This document shows, piece after piece, positions 10,548-23,400 of a stretch of 64,000 bases of DNA; position 1 is the first letter of the stretch; each line of letters begins with the position of its first letter. Under the pieces are notes generated by a model. The model did no database searches, was not told where the DNA came from, and saw only the letters and a program-made list of their open reading frames with translations. This DNA comes from Welwitschia mirabilis (taxonomy: Eukaryota > Gnetophyta > Gnetopsida > Welwitschiales): NCBI GenBank assembly GCA_051453625.1, contig JBOZIK010000001.1, positions 71,704,451 to 71,768,450 of the forward strand. Direction: 5' to 3'. The translations under genes and the position numbers were made by a program.

Positions 10548-11280
10548 TCATTGGGTTTCTTCCAATTCTTAGAGCTTTCAACTATATTCTTAAGAAAATA
10601 CCAAGCTTCATCAATCTCAAGGTCTAAAAAGCTTCATTTATACATTGTCTCCACAATTTGCCTATAGTTGGATAAAAGTCCTTCATTAAAAAAACTTATA
10701 ACTCTTTCTTACTCAAAACCATGTTGTAGGCATTTAAAAGGTAGATCTTTAAATTTCTCCAAAGTGTATGAAAAGTTTTCACTATCCTTTTATTGGAAGT
10801 TCAAGATTGCTCTTCTAGTGGCATTGGTATTGTAACTAGGGAAAAAGTTTCTAATGAATACTTGATTGGTTTTATTCCAAGTAGTAATGGAAATAGGTTT
10901 TAATATGTAAAGCCAAGATTTGCTTTCTATTTAAGGAAAAAAGGGAATAAGGTCAATATAAGTGTGTTGTATGTGTTTGGATTTTGAGGAATTATAAAAA
11001 GAACACATTCAAACTCCTTAAGATGTAAGTAAGGATCCTTAGACTCTAAACCATGAAAATGTGGAAGAAATTAAATTAGTGATGGTTTAAAGTCAATTCT
11101 CTTAGTGTTTGAGGATTGCACAATGCAAGAAGGTGTACCTAGAAATTGGGGTTAATGACAGTCTTTCAAAGCTTAAAGTTACTTTCATAGTTGTCTTAGA
11201 TTTTTTGAGGTTTCTCTTATAATAGCTTCTATGGTTTCTCTTCATTTTAGAATTGAGAGGGATTTGATGCAATCCATCAT
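10548..11280 (-). pseudogene. Gag remnant (retrotransposon gag core), cut by the nested insertion
   Basis: The minus-strand frames read, in order: a Pro-Ser-Cys-Ile-Val segment near 11140, ESKDPYLHLKEFE near 11040, then a helix-rich core with SENFSYTLEKFKDLPFKCLQ, ISFFNEGLL and a closing DEAWYFLKNIVESSKNW just before the insertion site. This follows plant Athila/Tat gag closely (YLHLKEFEEVC..., F..WERFK.L...CPHHG, ..FY.GL, EAW..I..). Gag forms the virus-like particle. Stops and frame shifts occur every 20-60 residues, and the protein is cut at 10548. Confidence 0.85.
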
Positions 11281-12111
11281 CAAAGGATCATTTCAAATTT
11301 ATAAAACATAAGAGAATAGTCAAGATAATTTATGTTTTTAAATACACATGATAAGTGAAAAGGTTTAAGATTTCATAAATGTAAGTTTCTCAAAAAATAA
11401 AAATAGTTTAACATAAGCAGCTAATGGCATTAGTGAGGGAAGAAAATGATGCCAGTAAGATGACATAAAGTCATTTTCTAAAACATGATAATAAGTCTCT
11501 CAGAAAAACTAATAGTTTAAAATGATATGCTAGTTTAGTTAATTGATAGAAAAAGACTAAATGGAAGTTTCAGAAAGGGCTAATGCAATAGTAAAAATAC
11601 AATGCGATATAGAAATAAAATAATGTAATTACAAAAGCACTTTTCTAATATTATTTCTAATGAAGTCCTTCTTCAAAAATTTATCTTCAAGTAAAGAAAA
11701 GAGATAAGAGAAGAGATGGTAAAGAGAGAAAATGGATAGAAGAAACAATTTTTTTTTAAATTATTTTTCTTGATGTCTTCTTTCAAAACTATAAAAGATT
11801 AGCCTTTGTAAGAAAATTTGATATACTGTATAATCTTTACAAGGAAACAAAGAAAAAAAATGTAAAATGATAAAAAAGGAAAGCAAGAAAAAGGAAAAGA
11901 GAAGAGAAAAAAATAAGTTAATATATGAGGTTCTATCAATCAAGTATTAGACATGATCAATACCAATCCAATGGTGATAAAAACAAAAAGAAAAGGAAGA
12001 AAAAGAATAAGGTACTAGAAAGAAATCAATATAAAGGAAATAGAAAAAACTAAAAAGGTTATAAAGCAATAAATTTTATACATGCTTCACTATAGCTACC
12101 ATGACACTATC

Positions 12112-12128
12112 CCCGACAATGGTACTAA
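12112..12128 (-). promoter_or_regulatory. Primer-binding site of the split Athila/Tat element
   Basis: The minus strand reads TAGTACCATTGTCGGGG. The PBS at 57012-57028 reads TGGCACCATTGTCGGGG, so two transitions separate them. It sits about 830 bases upstream of the gag remnant, a normal leader length. Confidence 0.75.
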
Positions 12129-12131
12129 AAA

Positions 12132-13250
12132 GCTATTCATGGTTAAACTTGACTATGGTTGTATGTATCATTAATGTATGGTAAATAGAAAGATCGCCAT
12201 AGGGATACAAATCTTACATGGCCAAATCCAACTTTTACTAATAAAACTAAGATTTATATTTATAGTATAGTCCCAATGTCATTCTTCCATAGAGATAGAT
12301 ATTAAAAATTATCAATATAACAAGCATAATGATATTGAGCAATAGAGAGTGAAATTACATAAGAGATCTACGAATCAGACATAGCATTCAAACTAGCATA
12401 ACAACTTTAGGGGAAAAAATAAGTACTAAAGTAAGATCATATAGGTTTAACTTCTAACTCAAGCATATAATGATATAATTCATCATAGAAATAAATGCTT
12501 ATGTAGTTTAAGCTGAAGTATAATGGAATAATCTCATCCATCATAGACATAAGGGTGATATATCCAAGCCATCTAGCCTTACAACAAGAATAAAATAAGC
12601 ATAAAAAATAGGAGTCTATCAAGATCTATTAAATAAACATTTAGGTTATGGAAGCTAGAATGAAAAAGACAATCATCAAAGAGATCTTTAAATAACATCA
12701 TGCCTCACTTAATCCTAAGCATAAAAAGTGTGGAACAATCATAACTTAATATCAAAGTAGTACATCAAGAACATGTAACACTTTATTGTATAAGTTGAAA
12801 CAGTCATAACTTAATATCAAAGTAATACATCTAGAACATGTAATACTTTATTATATGAAAAGTAAAAGCATACAATCTGAAAATGTACTCATGTTAAATG
12901 AAGAAGCATCATGCTAGCTTAGTAGGTAGCCCTTCCCTATGAAAGGCTTAGAAAGAACTCAGGACTAAAACTTTAATATCTTTGATAATGATATTAAATG
13001 AAGTTCTCTCTATAAGTGAAGAGAGGTAAATTATTTATATGCTAGAACTAGGATTTACACTTAGAGTTTTAAAGACCTAAGGGGACTATTCTAAAGAATG
13101 TCGAAAGTGTATGGAATAATTCTTTAATTATGAGGCCAAATTAAGGGGTTTTTTATTATAAAATATTACTTATTCATCTTTTATTTTTGAAAATAATTAT
13201 AATGGATTTCTTATAATAAGAGAACTTAGAAACATAGTTTTGATACTATT
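12132..13250 (-). repeat. Probable 5' LTR of the split element (right border not found)
   Basis: The LTR should start next to the PBS and run rightwards on the plus-strand coordinates. No second copy is in the window, so the right border cannot be fixed; it must end before the RT fragment at 13490. The stretch has no coding signal; 12437-12622 (minus) is a chance ORF. It contains the 65-bp duplication at 12731-12857. Confidence 0.4.
12731..12857. repeat. Tandem duplication, about 65-bp unit, two copies
   Basis: The segment beginning TGGAACAATCATAACTTAAT at 12731 is repeated from 12796 with a few substitutions (TGAAACAGTCATAACTTAAT). The pair lies in the presumed LTR of the split element. Confidence 0.85.
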
Positions 13251-13489
13251 CTGCTCAAAGTAACCAATGCTACTACTCCTAGAACTAGCACTTTCATCAA
13301 TTACCCTTTCATCTTTTGCCATGATTCTCCTAATAAGACATTAATTCTATAAAATGATAACGTTAAGGCAAATCATTAGTAAAACAGAATTTACCTACCC
13401 TTAAGCATAATAAATGCATGAAACCACTATGATGATTAATTAAATATGCTAGCAAGGCCTTACTTCCTTGATTTAAATGTTAATTTTTT

Positions 13490-14105
13490 CATGTTATCAC
13501 TAGATATTTCATAGTTGCTCTAACTTTACCTTTAACAACTAAAATACCTTCCTTTGATGCTACATTTGAATGGATTTCTTCCAAAAAGAGCATTTTTTCA
13601 TGTTAGCATATAATTGGTAATTCCTTAAGATTTGTAATAATATTATCTTGTATTTCTCATGCTCTTCATAAGTCTACAAATAAATGAGAATGTCATTAAT
13701 AAATACTATTATAAAGAAATTAAGATATGGTTAAAATATGTAATTCATAGGACTCCAAATACTATAGGTCATTAGTTAAATCAAAAGGCATAATAGTGAA
13801 CTCATAATACCCATAGTGAGTTCTAAAAGCTATTTTGTAAATATCTTCTTCCTTAATTCAAACTTGATGATATCCAGACTTTAAGTCAACTTTGGAAAAT
13901 ACCTTAGCTTCTTTGAGTTGGTTATAGAGGTCATCTAGTCTTGGCAATGGATATTTGTTCTGAATTATAACTTTATTTAACTATCTATAATCAATGCACA
14001 ATCTAAGTGTTCCATCCTTCTTCTTTATAAATAACACTGGTGCACCCCATGGTGATACACTAGGATGAATAAAACCTTTTTGTAGAAGTTATTCAAGTTG
14101 AATTT
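13490..14105 (-). pseudogene. Reverse transcriptase fragment of a Del/Tekay-like chromovirus
   Basis: The minus strand from 14105 reads a WG.P..F.KKKDG-like start, then [20 protein letters not shown], then [25 protein letters not shown], and the FRT.YG.YEF.IMPF region near 13800. These are RT motifs of the fingers and palm. The YxDD box is expected near 13700 but is decayed. The fragment ends near 13490 without RNase H and begins at a gap. It matches the RT at 16920-17720 in content and orientation, so it is a second, partial copy of that family. Confidence 0.85.
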
Positions 14106-14205
14106 NNNNNNNNNNNNNNNNNNNNNNNNNNNNNNNNNNNNNNNNNNNNNNNNNNNNNNNNNNNNNNNNNNNNNNNNNNNNNNNNNNNNNNNNNNNNNNN
14201 NNNNN
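14106..14205. other. Assembly gap of 100 Ns (placeholder length)
   Basis: The gap falls inside the RT fragment: coding continues up to its left edge, while the right flank is unrelated purine-rich sequence. Unlike the gap at 3491, the flanks share no obvious overlap. Confidence 0.99.
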
Positions 14206-15540
14206 TCAGGCAAGCATAGGCAGTAGAAGATTGTGGAAGAGATGCTTATAGGCATAGAAGAAGAGACTAGCAGTAGTAAAGCAAGTGCACAGTCAAAGCT
14301 CGGAGGAGTAGGCGACAAAGATCAGCATGTAGGAAGTCATCACATAGGCAAATAGTAGGGGTGTAATTGGTAGAGAGGAAAGCCCAGGCAACAAGCATAT
14401 AGGAAGATAGGGGCATATATAAGAAGATCAATAGCAGGTCAAGAAAACCAAGACCACTAACAGACAATGGTAAAACATAGATGGTAGGCTACAATACTAC
14501 AGAGAGGTAGGAAATGATGCTAAGTGAATTGGTAATGGCAGTGGCATTTAATCCAACAAATAAGAAGATCTGTGAAGAGTAGGCTATATTGTAGCTGACA
14601 AGTCATTGGTATAATTAAAGTAAAAATGTAAAGTATCAAGAGCATAGAAGATAATGCAATGACACAGAGATTAAGGGATGCGGTCTAGACGGGTGACATT
14701 AATATAGGCAAAGATTCAGTAAGGGTAGATCATAGTACAGTAAAGTAGGAGAAAACTTGAGGATGATGCACATAACACAAGCACAAGCTATGGCAGTGCA
14801 TCGATGGAGCAAGTTCTATGGTTACAAAAAAATTGTATGACAAGCTGCAGCTATGGTCAATCAGTGAGAGTAGAGTAGAACAAGTAAGGCAGAGAAGACT
14901 ATACTTACAGAACACCTTGTAACTTGTAAAACACCCTCGCAACTTAAGATTAAAGATCTGCATAGAGTTACTTTGGCCTTAAACTTAAACAATTACAATT
15001 AGGATAGTAAAAGACATTAGTAAACTAGCATAAGCAAAGAAGACTTCAAGTAAAGATGGAGATCAAAGGATCACAAGAAACTGAAGACTCAAGAGACCCA
15101 ACAAGATGCCAAACTACAAACCTTATAAAACAGAAGACCATAACAGAGGGCCAAAATTCAAACCTTGTAAAACTACAAATAATAAAAAACTTTGTAAAAT
15201 ATAGCTTAAGATTAAAAATAAATAAGTAAATCTAAGCACAAGGAAAAGATGCAAAGATACACAAGAGGTATACAAGAAGTAATAAGAAGCATATGTGGAG
15301 GAGTTATGAAGAAGCTTGAGGGACCATAGCTTGGAAGCTTTAATACTAATTACTAACAAAGAAGAATGCCAAAAAATGGAGAGGCATAATATTTTTCAAA
15401 AGTGAAATTGTATTTCCATTTAATTATTTAATAAAAAGCTTGCTTAAATAACAAAGCATACTATTAGGGTTTTCATGCATTTTAAGACATGGAACCATGG
15501 TGTATACTTAGCCTTAGCACATACATATTTTTTCTATTTA
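14206..15540. other. Unassigned stretch, purine-rich plus strand
   Basis: No gene or known repeat end was recognised. The plus strand is rich in AGGCA/GTAG/AAGAAG-like words, and the complementary frames give Leu/Ser/Cys-rich chance ORFs (14267-14467, 14730-14963, 15123-15359). The integrase reading stops at about 15545, so this stretch may be a separate insertion into, or deletion junction of, the element at 15545-24251. The Reina-like leader (35041-36100) has a similar pyrimidine-rich composition on its sense strand. Confidence 0.4.
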
Positions 15541-15544
15541 CTGC

Positions 15545-16510
15545 TTATGTAAGTTTTTTTTAATAATTCTCAATTTATTTTTTATTTCTTGTAAAATTTC
15601 TAATCCGATCATTAATCATTTTTTAGATTTTATCCATGACATGGATGCTCTACATTTTCTCACATATAGGGCTTCAAATGAAGCCATTTGAATTAAAATT
15701 TAATAATTGTTATTATATGAAAATCTACAAATAGTAAGTACTCTTACAACTCTTGGGATTATCTAGAATACATGCCCCAAGAAGATCTTCTAAAATTTGA
15801 TTAGCTCTTTCTACCTAATCATTTTTTAAGGATGAAATGTGGTGTTTATATTTAACTTAGTTCCTAAAATAATTTTTAATTCTTATCAAAAGTTAGAAGT
15901 AAATTTTGAATATCTATTAGAGATAATTACTAAAGGTATATCATGTAATCAAATAGCATTTTAAATACATACTTTAGCTATATTTATTGCATTATAAATA
16001 TATTTTACTAGAATGAAATGTGCTGACTTAGTTGCTTTGTCAATTATTACCATGATAAACTCATTATCGCTTTGAGTTTTTGAAAGTCTTACATTAAAGT
16101 CCATGCAAATTACATTCTATTTATATTCTAAAATATAATGAGGATAAAAAAATCCTATTGGATTTCTATGTTCTTCTTTAACTTATTAACAATTAAGGAA
16201 TCTTGACACAAATTCTACTATATTATTTTTCATCCTTATCCACCAAAATTTTTGTTTTACATTTTGATGCATTTTAGTTCCTTTGGGATGATCTACTATA
16301 GGTGGATTATGAAATTCAAACATTAGCTTATGTCTAGTTCTATCTACATTAGAAACCAAAAACCTTTCCTTGAATCTAATAATGCCATCTGAATCAACAC
16401 CAGGCTCTGAATCTATTAATTTTTCTAACCAGTCCTCTAATTTTTGACAATTCTCATACTTTTTTAATTCCTCTAACATAATGATAGGAATTTGGCTTTT
16501 AATTTTCATA
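15545..16510 (-). pseudogene. Integrase of the Del/Tekay-like element
   Basis: The stretch 16509-16186 is open for 107 codons and gives the HHCC zinc finger: H-N-P-P-I-V-D-H-P-K-G-T-K-M, QKFWWIRMKNNI, ending FLNC where CLTC is normal, so one zinc-binding Cys is lost. The catalytic core follows at 16185-15700: CMDFNVRLSKTQS (first Asp), VIIDKATKSAHFIPV, IISNRYSKFTS (second Asp, in SDRD, now Asn) and an ILE..L-like segment. Near 15650-15545 the reading GLEILQEIKNKLRII matches the GPE.V..T..KI..I region. Integrase inserts the cDNA; loss of Cys and Asp plus stops make it inactive. Confidence 0.88.
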
Positions 16511-16529
16511 ATTACTTTGAGATAACCTC

Positions 16530-17900
16530 ATATACTAAGAGTATCTACAACCTTATTTCCTTATCTTCATGGTATAAAATATTTAGATTAAAATCATATA
16601 TAAATTCTATCATCTTATTTACTTAAGGTTTAAGTTTAGTTGAATAAAAATGTATTTTAAACTCTTATTATTTGTCCAAACTTAAAACTTTACACCATTG
16701 AGATAATGCTTCCATAGGTTTAAAGAAAAATTATCATAGCTACTTCAATATTATGAACGAGATAATTTCTGTCATGAATTTTAAGTTATCTTGCTCAATA
16801 AGCTATTACTATTTTATGTTATTCAAGTACTACTTCAAAATCTTCTCTAGGTGCATCAGTATACACTGAAAAGTTCTTTGAATCATCTAGCATTGTTAAG
16901 ACTAGAGCACTAGTTAAGCATTCTTTAAGATGATCAAATAACTACTAATATTTTTTGTTCATTAGAAGTTTTTAATTTTCTTTAAAAGGCTTATTAATGA
17001 AAAAACTATTTTAGAGAAGTTGAAGATGAATTAATGATAGTTCTTGGCAAGGCCAAGAAAGCTTCTAACCTTAGTAATATTTATAAGTGTTAGCCATTCC
17101 ATAATTGCTCTAACTTTATTTTGATTGACTAATATACCTTTCTTGGATATTACATAACCTAGAAATTGAATGGATTCCTTCTAAAAAGAGTACTTTTCTT
17201 GGTTATCATATAATTAGTAATTCTATAAAGTTTGTAATACCATTTTCAAGTTGTTTTTATGGTTTTTATAAGTTTTGGAATAAATGATGATATCATCCAT
17301 AAATACCACTATAAAAGAATCAAGATGTAATTCATAAAACTCATAAATACTAAAAGGGCATTAGTTAAACCAAGGCATAATAGTAAACTCATAATGTCCA
17401 TAATGGGTTGTAAATATTATTTAATAAATATCTGCTTCCTCAATTAAAACTTGATAATATATAGATTTTAGATCAACTTTTAAGAATATCTTAACTTCCT
17501 TTAATTGATCAAAAAGATCATCTATTCTTAGTAGTGTATACTTATTCTTGATGATAACCTTATTTAGCTATCTGTAATCAATGCATAATCTTAGTAGTTC
17601 ATCTTTCTCCTTTATAAATAATACATATGCATGATGATACACTAAAATGAACGAAACCTTTTTGTAAGAGTTCTTCAAGATGAATTTTTAATTCTTTCAT
17701 TTTTGTAGCAGAAATTCTATATAGTGCCTTAGAAACCAATTAGGTCCTTGGGAGTAATTCAATGGAAAATACAACTTTTCAAAGTTATGGCATTCCTAGT
17801 AATTCTATTGTAAAGACATCAAGATACTTTTGGATTGTTGGTATATTGTTTATTAAAGTCTCTTCTTCCTTCATGGTACTTAATTTTCGGTATAGCATAT
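16530..17900 (-). pseudogene. Reverse transcriptase and RNase H of the Del/Tekay-like element
   Basis: From 17900 downwards: a linker with FSIELLPRT, KALYRIS and LEELLQKGFVHFSVS, then [44 protein letters not shown], and VVFMDDIIIYSKT at about 17290. The MDD box keeps both catalytic Asp. Then FLGYVISKKGILV and VRSFLGLAKNYH, then RNase H with VYTDAPRED, ARQLKIHDRNY, and a K-V-V-D-T-L-S end (VADALS). RT copies RNA into DNA and RNase H removes the template. Many stops interrupt the frame, although individual motifs are well kept. Confidence 0.88.
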
Positions 17901-18940
17901 AAACTATTGATCCCCTCTTAATTTATTTTTTGTATGCTTTGCATTAATTAAGTTATTCATTGTTAATTTTTAATGACCTTGAAGGATTATTATTTGACTA
18001 TGATTTATTATTTATACTATATGTCTTTCATAATTTATAATTGCTCTTTTCTACATTAATCAGTTCATATCCAAAACAATGTTATATTTTGCTAAGTTGA
18101 TGACAATTGACTAAATCTAAAAATTTCCATCATTTATGGATAAAGTACAATTTTGTACCTATTAATTAACCTTGGACTCATTTGCTAGATTTATGCATCC
18201 TTTAGTTAGAGCACAACATAAATTTTCTATTACGACAATCCTAGGAAATAGGAAGTAATGAGTTGCTTCATAATTAAATACCTTACCTATAATGACTGAG
18301 CTCAAAAATTCCACCCCTTGATTATCAACTATTTCTTGAAGCCATTCTATTAATTGAAAAATGCTTTTTAATCCTTAAAAATTTTCTAGTTATTGTTTAA
18401 AGGTGTCTTTATTATGTAATGAATATTTCTTACTTTGTAATTTCCTTCATAGTAGAAGCATTAATATCCCTTATTATGCTAGTTCTGGTACCTTTTCTAA
18501 CTAGGAATTTGCTAGAAATTGTATATCTAAGTTTGATGACTTACATCACTTTAACTAGAAACATTATAGTTCCTTTTGAGTCAAGCCTAGTTAGGTTAAT
18601 TAAATTTTTTATTTCTGCTATTATTAATACTAACATTATTTTTGATAAAGAACCAATTCTTATTTTGATAAGACATTAATGATTGATTTTCCTTTAAGGA
18701 TATATCCTTGTGAAAGAATTCATTTCTTACTTTCTTACTTACTTTCTTGTTATCTCTACTAGTTTTATTATGTTATCTTTATCTTTTCTATAGCCTCTAC
18801 TAGATTCCTAGGTTAAAACAGGGGTAGTTTGATAGCAATAGCATGAAGAAGACTATCAATAAAGATATTTACTTTAGATTCTTCCTTTAGATGCATATAT
18901 GACACTAATCATAATACTTATACAAATATGCATTTCTGAG
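17900..18940 (-). pseudogene. Gag C-terminal and protease region, strongly decayed
   Basis: By position this is the end of gag, the zinc knuckle and the protease. I could read only weak traces and no DxG active site or CCHC box. The plus-strand open frame 18419-18679 is hydrophobic and opposite to the element, so it is taken as chance. Confidence 0.45.
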
Positions 18941-18949
18941 ATGCTATAT

Positions 18950-19290
18950 TCATATTAGAGGCTTATTTTAAGTTGTAGAATTCTCTAACCTTCTAATGAA
19001 TATAAAACTTGATGATATACTTCTCCTTAAAGATGTGCTCAAATTCCCTCCATGCAAGTTCCACATCTCCTAAATTGGTTATTTTTGTTTTTTTCCATAG
19101 GTTAGCTTCTCCTTATAACATCTAAATAGCTAAATAAGCCTTTTTACATTCATTACATCCTAATGTACCTATAATCATTTCAACATCACTTGGCCCTAGT
19201 TTTGCATTAAATATATCTAAACCTCCTAAACAATTTGATGGGTTTAGCTTAATAAAAGCTTAAATTAATTTCCTCATACCCACTTCCTTA
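18950..19290 (-). pseudogene. Gag core of the Del/Tekay-like element
   Basis: The minus strand reads IKLNPSNCLGGLD near 19260 (compare PPTFSG..DP), then GTLGCNECKKAYLAI, GEANLWKK, and WREFEHIFKEKYI at about 18990. These follow the retrotransposon gag core W...F...F...Y. The segment LGCNECKKAYLAI...L.G.A..WW is characteristic of chromoviral gag. Substitutions and stops are frequent. Confidence 0.8.
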
Positions 19291-19294
19291 GGTT

Positions 19295-20473
19295 GATTAA
19301 CACCATTATTTACTTATGTTTTTAACCTTGATTTACTATTTGTAATAGGAACTACATAATTCGTTTATTAATGCTTATAGATTAAGGTTGAATGAGGGTT
19401 GATTTCCAATATTAGGTTGCTAACTCTCTTATAAATTTTGTTGATATTAATTAGTTCATGCAACTGATTTGGCCTCAAGATTTAACTAACAATGATGATG
19501 CATTTGAAAGAAGTGGAATTAATATAAACTTATGTTTGAAAATAAGATAAATATCATTGAAGGTTAAAGTTAGAAATAATTTTGTGATCTTAAAAAATAC
19601 ATAGTTATCATCATAAGGTAATTAGTTCTTATTTTTAACTTAAAGTACATAATCAATTTTATCCCCTTTCTTTCTTTTAAGGTAACTATAGTTTATTAGG
19701 TTTATAAGTTATAAATATGGAATCTCACTTTAAGGCTATGTAGTTTGGAATGAATAACTTAGTTGAGGGTTTGATTATTATGAAGGGTATCTAATTATAA
19801 GGCATTATCTTAGGTATTCATATTTCTTATAAAATATTGAGCTCTTTAAGAAACCATATAAAGTGCTTATCTTACATTCTTAGGATAATGCAATTTACTT
19901 AAGTGATTATTATCTATGGCTATAAGGTCATAAGGATTTTCTTTTTTTAATGAGTTAAATTCATCATCCTTCTAGGGTTGTTTAAGAATTAGAATTATTA
20001 TGGATATGATTAATGTAATGATCATCTAAGAATTAGGGTTATGGTCAACCTTATGAATACTTGGCGGTTGGGACTATCCCAAGTGTAATTAACTTCTAGG
20101 ATTATTAAGATACAAGGATCATGATTAGTGTAATTTTTATAATTATTAGAATTAATATGGATATGATTTGATATCAATTTTGAGAGTAAGAATATTATGG
20201 ATATAATCAAATTCATGAAGTAGATATGACTAAATTCATGCTTATTTAGGAGTTAGGGTTATTTCATAATCTAATATTTCTAAGGATATAATTGATTTTA
20301 CTCAAGGTTTAGAATTATTAGAGATATAATTAACCTTATAATTACTAGGAATTAAGGTTAGTATAATTACAAATAAATTTATGATTATTAGAAAGAAAGG
20401 TTATTAAAGATATAATTGGTTTTATATTCTTGTAAATTTATAAGTGCTTAACATAGGTGTTATTTAACTTAGA
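19295..20473 (-). other. Leader and gag N-terminus region, no clear coding
   Basis: The stretch lies between PBS and gag core. Short AGAATTA/AGGATTATT-like words recur (for example 20000-20400), but no ORF of interest is present; 20022-20216 (minus) is likely chance. Confidence 0.5.
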
Positions 20474-20485
20474 GCTCTAATACCA
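20474..20485 (-). promoter_or_regulatory. Primer-binding site (initiator tRNA-Met type)
   Basis: The minus strand reads TGGTATTAGAGC, one transition away from TGGTATCAGAGC, the usual plant PBS complementary to initiator tRNA-Met. It lies three bases inside the end of the long LTR. Confidence 0.85.
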
Positions 20486-20488
20486 TTA

Positions 20489-23400
20489 TGTGATATTCTA
20501 ACTTTTCTTACTCTAATTAAGAACTATTTTTTCCTTCTTTATATTATTAACTAATAGACACGGTAGAACCTAGGATAAAATTCTACTTATTCTTTATTAT
20601 CATTTTTATATTCTAGGAAAAATAGACCATCTAGTTATTATATATTACTGATAAGAATTTCTAGATTATTTTAGTTCAGAAATGATGAAAATATCATAAA
20701 TTTTTATCCTATATTTCTTTTATGTTTCTTATTACATAAAGAGATATCTAGTATATGATTAAGGAAATATAAACTTATTATAAAACATACATGGATAAGT
20801 TTAAGGAGAGTATCTAACCAATATAATAGGAGGTTGCAAATCCCATTAATGGCATTCCATATTAATATTTGATCACCCTCCACACATGAGCTAGTTCTAC
20901 TTTAGATTTTAAATTATACAAATATGGTTGGGATCAATTCCATAAGCTTATATTTCACCTCATTATACTCTAATACATGTGATAGGTAGTACATAAGGTG
21001 GAACCATCACTTTCGTGAAACATCTTCGGATGGTGCATTATGATTTGTTGATGTCAAAGGATTGGTATATTAAGTTAGAGTAAGCTTATACATAGGTAAG
21101 ATACGAGAGTGATAATCAAATCTACTTCTAGAAGGGTATTATGTAAAGCAATGCAATGGAACCACCTTAGTGATCAAAACTAAGTATGGAGATGATTATT
21201 ATTAAAAGTATCTTGATTTCGTCCCATTCAATAAATACACCAACCAAATGTATGTATATAATTATATCTAATTTTAATAGTTAATGGATTATTTACCTTT
21301 CTATAATTATTCTAAGCAACATTAGATTCATTTTATAGAAACAATCATACAAAGGAGGGGAAAAAACATACTATAATATTTTTACATTTAGGATAATAGT
21401 AATGAAAATCTAAATAAAGAAAATATTCTTTTCTTATTTTTTACAATAATAATAACAATATTTAAAATATATCATGTCACATCTTAAGAATATACTTAAA
21501 GGAAACTAATCCATACTAGGAGCTATGCTAATCCCAGAAGCATTTTTCCATGCTTATATGATAATCTAACATGGTTATGTGCAATAAAGCCAAACAAAAG
21601 GAGGTATAGCTTAAGCAGGGTTCTTAATACATAATTCTTTATCTAAGACTCATATAAATATGGAATAAGTTAAGAATATAAATGATAAATCAATAACTAT
21701 TCAAATTACTCAAAATGCTAAGGTGAAAACCCTTATAAGCATAAATATTCAACCTAAGGTTAAGAAAAAAATAAAAGGGGTATTTTTGTTAACCAAGTAA
21801 TATATGTAAATAATCTAACTTAAAGTTACTAATAAGAATGTATTGTGTATACTTGAATTAACTATATAATTTTATTTAATAAATTTTCTATAATTTAAGA
21901 TGTTAATTATATGTTTTTGGGGCTTTAAAAAGACATTGTAATTAAAACTTTATAATTAATTAATTAAAAAGCAAAAAATAAATTATTATAGTTTTTCATA
22001 AATTAGAATCATAATAGGATTCTCAAAAATTAACTTAAGATATTTTATAATTGTAAGCACTATTTCTAAAGTCATGATTTAAGGTTAAAAACTGTTAAAT
22101 TTGTTGAAATTATAGTCCTACCACACTATGCTAAAATAATCATAACTTTAGAAATACATTGAGTTTTAAATAATTTAATATGTTTCAGAAAGATTATTTA
22201 ATTCTCTACAAGCTATGTGACTTAAGATTTTAAACAGTTTAATTGTTAGTTATAGAAATTTAAATTAATTACTTATTAATTTTTACATTTATTTCCTAAT
22301 ATATTTTCACAAATAATTTTCTTAAACATTATTACACATTATAAAAATTACTATTTTTAAATTATTATAGACATAACATAATCTTATAAAAATTTCACTA
22401 ATTTATAATAATTTCCCTAATTTATACTTACTATTTAATGAGATATAATGTCCTTAACCTATGCCTCTATTTTGGAAAATTTAGCTTTTACTATGTAAAC
22501 ATAGTAAACATTCTACAACTAGATATAAAATAATTAGAACTAGTAAAACATTGAATATACTAGTTAAAATAAATAGTTATATTATGTGTTAATTAAATAT
22601 GATCGATTCAAATAAATGTAGAAAAAAATCAATGAATAAAAAATATTTATAATGAGCCCTAGGATTACCATGAAAGAGTACTAACCTAAAAGAGATTTTA
22701 AGAATTCAAATTTTGCTTCTAACAAGATTGATGTAATGCATAATTGATGAAATATATAATATTAAATATGTACTTTAATATAAAACAAACATGGATAGTG
22801 AACATTTTATAGTGAATTCCTTGGTTACTTAGTAATAATAATCTATTGGTAACCTCCATTACCAAGCATAAGAGATCCTTTATTTCTTCCTAGCATCTTG
22901 GTGAGAGCTAATAAGAGGAAATAATTTTTTAAAAATAATGACATGATAACCGTAAACAATGGCCTGATGTAATATTTCATCATTCTTCTAGGATTTTAAA
23001 AGAGATCATATGGATAATATGAGTAAAGGAGCTTACTTGGAAAGACCAGTAATTCCTTGATTGATGAAGATTGATAAAGTTCTAAGATCAAGAATCTTAT
23101 ATTCAAGATTCCAAGAGTTAACCTTCACAAGCAAGAAAATGAGGAAACAAAAAAGAGATGAGAAAAGGAAATGAACTTGCATGAAAAATGGAAAGTATCT
23201 TCTTTGTTTACAAGAGAGAAAGGGTCTCTATATATAGATAAATAAAGGAACATAGTTTAAAATCATAAGATCACATAATTTAACATTGATAAGTGGGACG
23301 GGTAATAAGTGATATTGAAGTACAAAAAGAGATAACATATTTATGACTCATGCACATAAGTATGGTGAATAAGTTTCTTGATTTAGTTATTAAGGTTAAT

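Larger units (their letters stand above)
10548..12131 (-). mobile_element. Upstream part of the split Athila/Tat-type element (PBS, leader, gag)
   Basis: Minus strand: PBS 12112-12128, about 0.8 kb of leader, then gag from about 11280 down to the insertion site. It continues at 2343 on the other side of the nested element. Open stretches such as 11761-11943 are low-complexity chance frames. Confidence 0.85.

Noticed and set aside
18419-18679. 86-codon hydrophobic plus-strand ORF
   Set aside because: Antisense to the gag/protease region of the Del/Tekay-like element.
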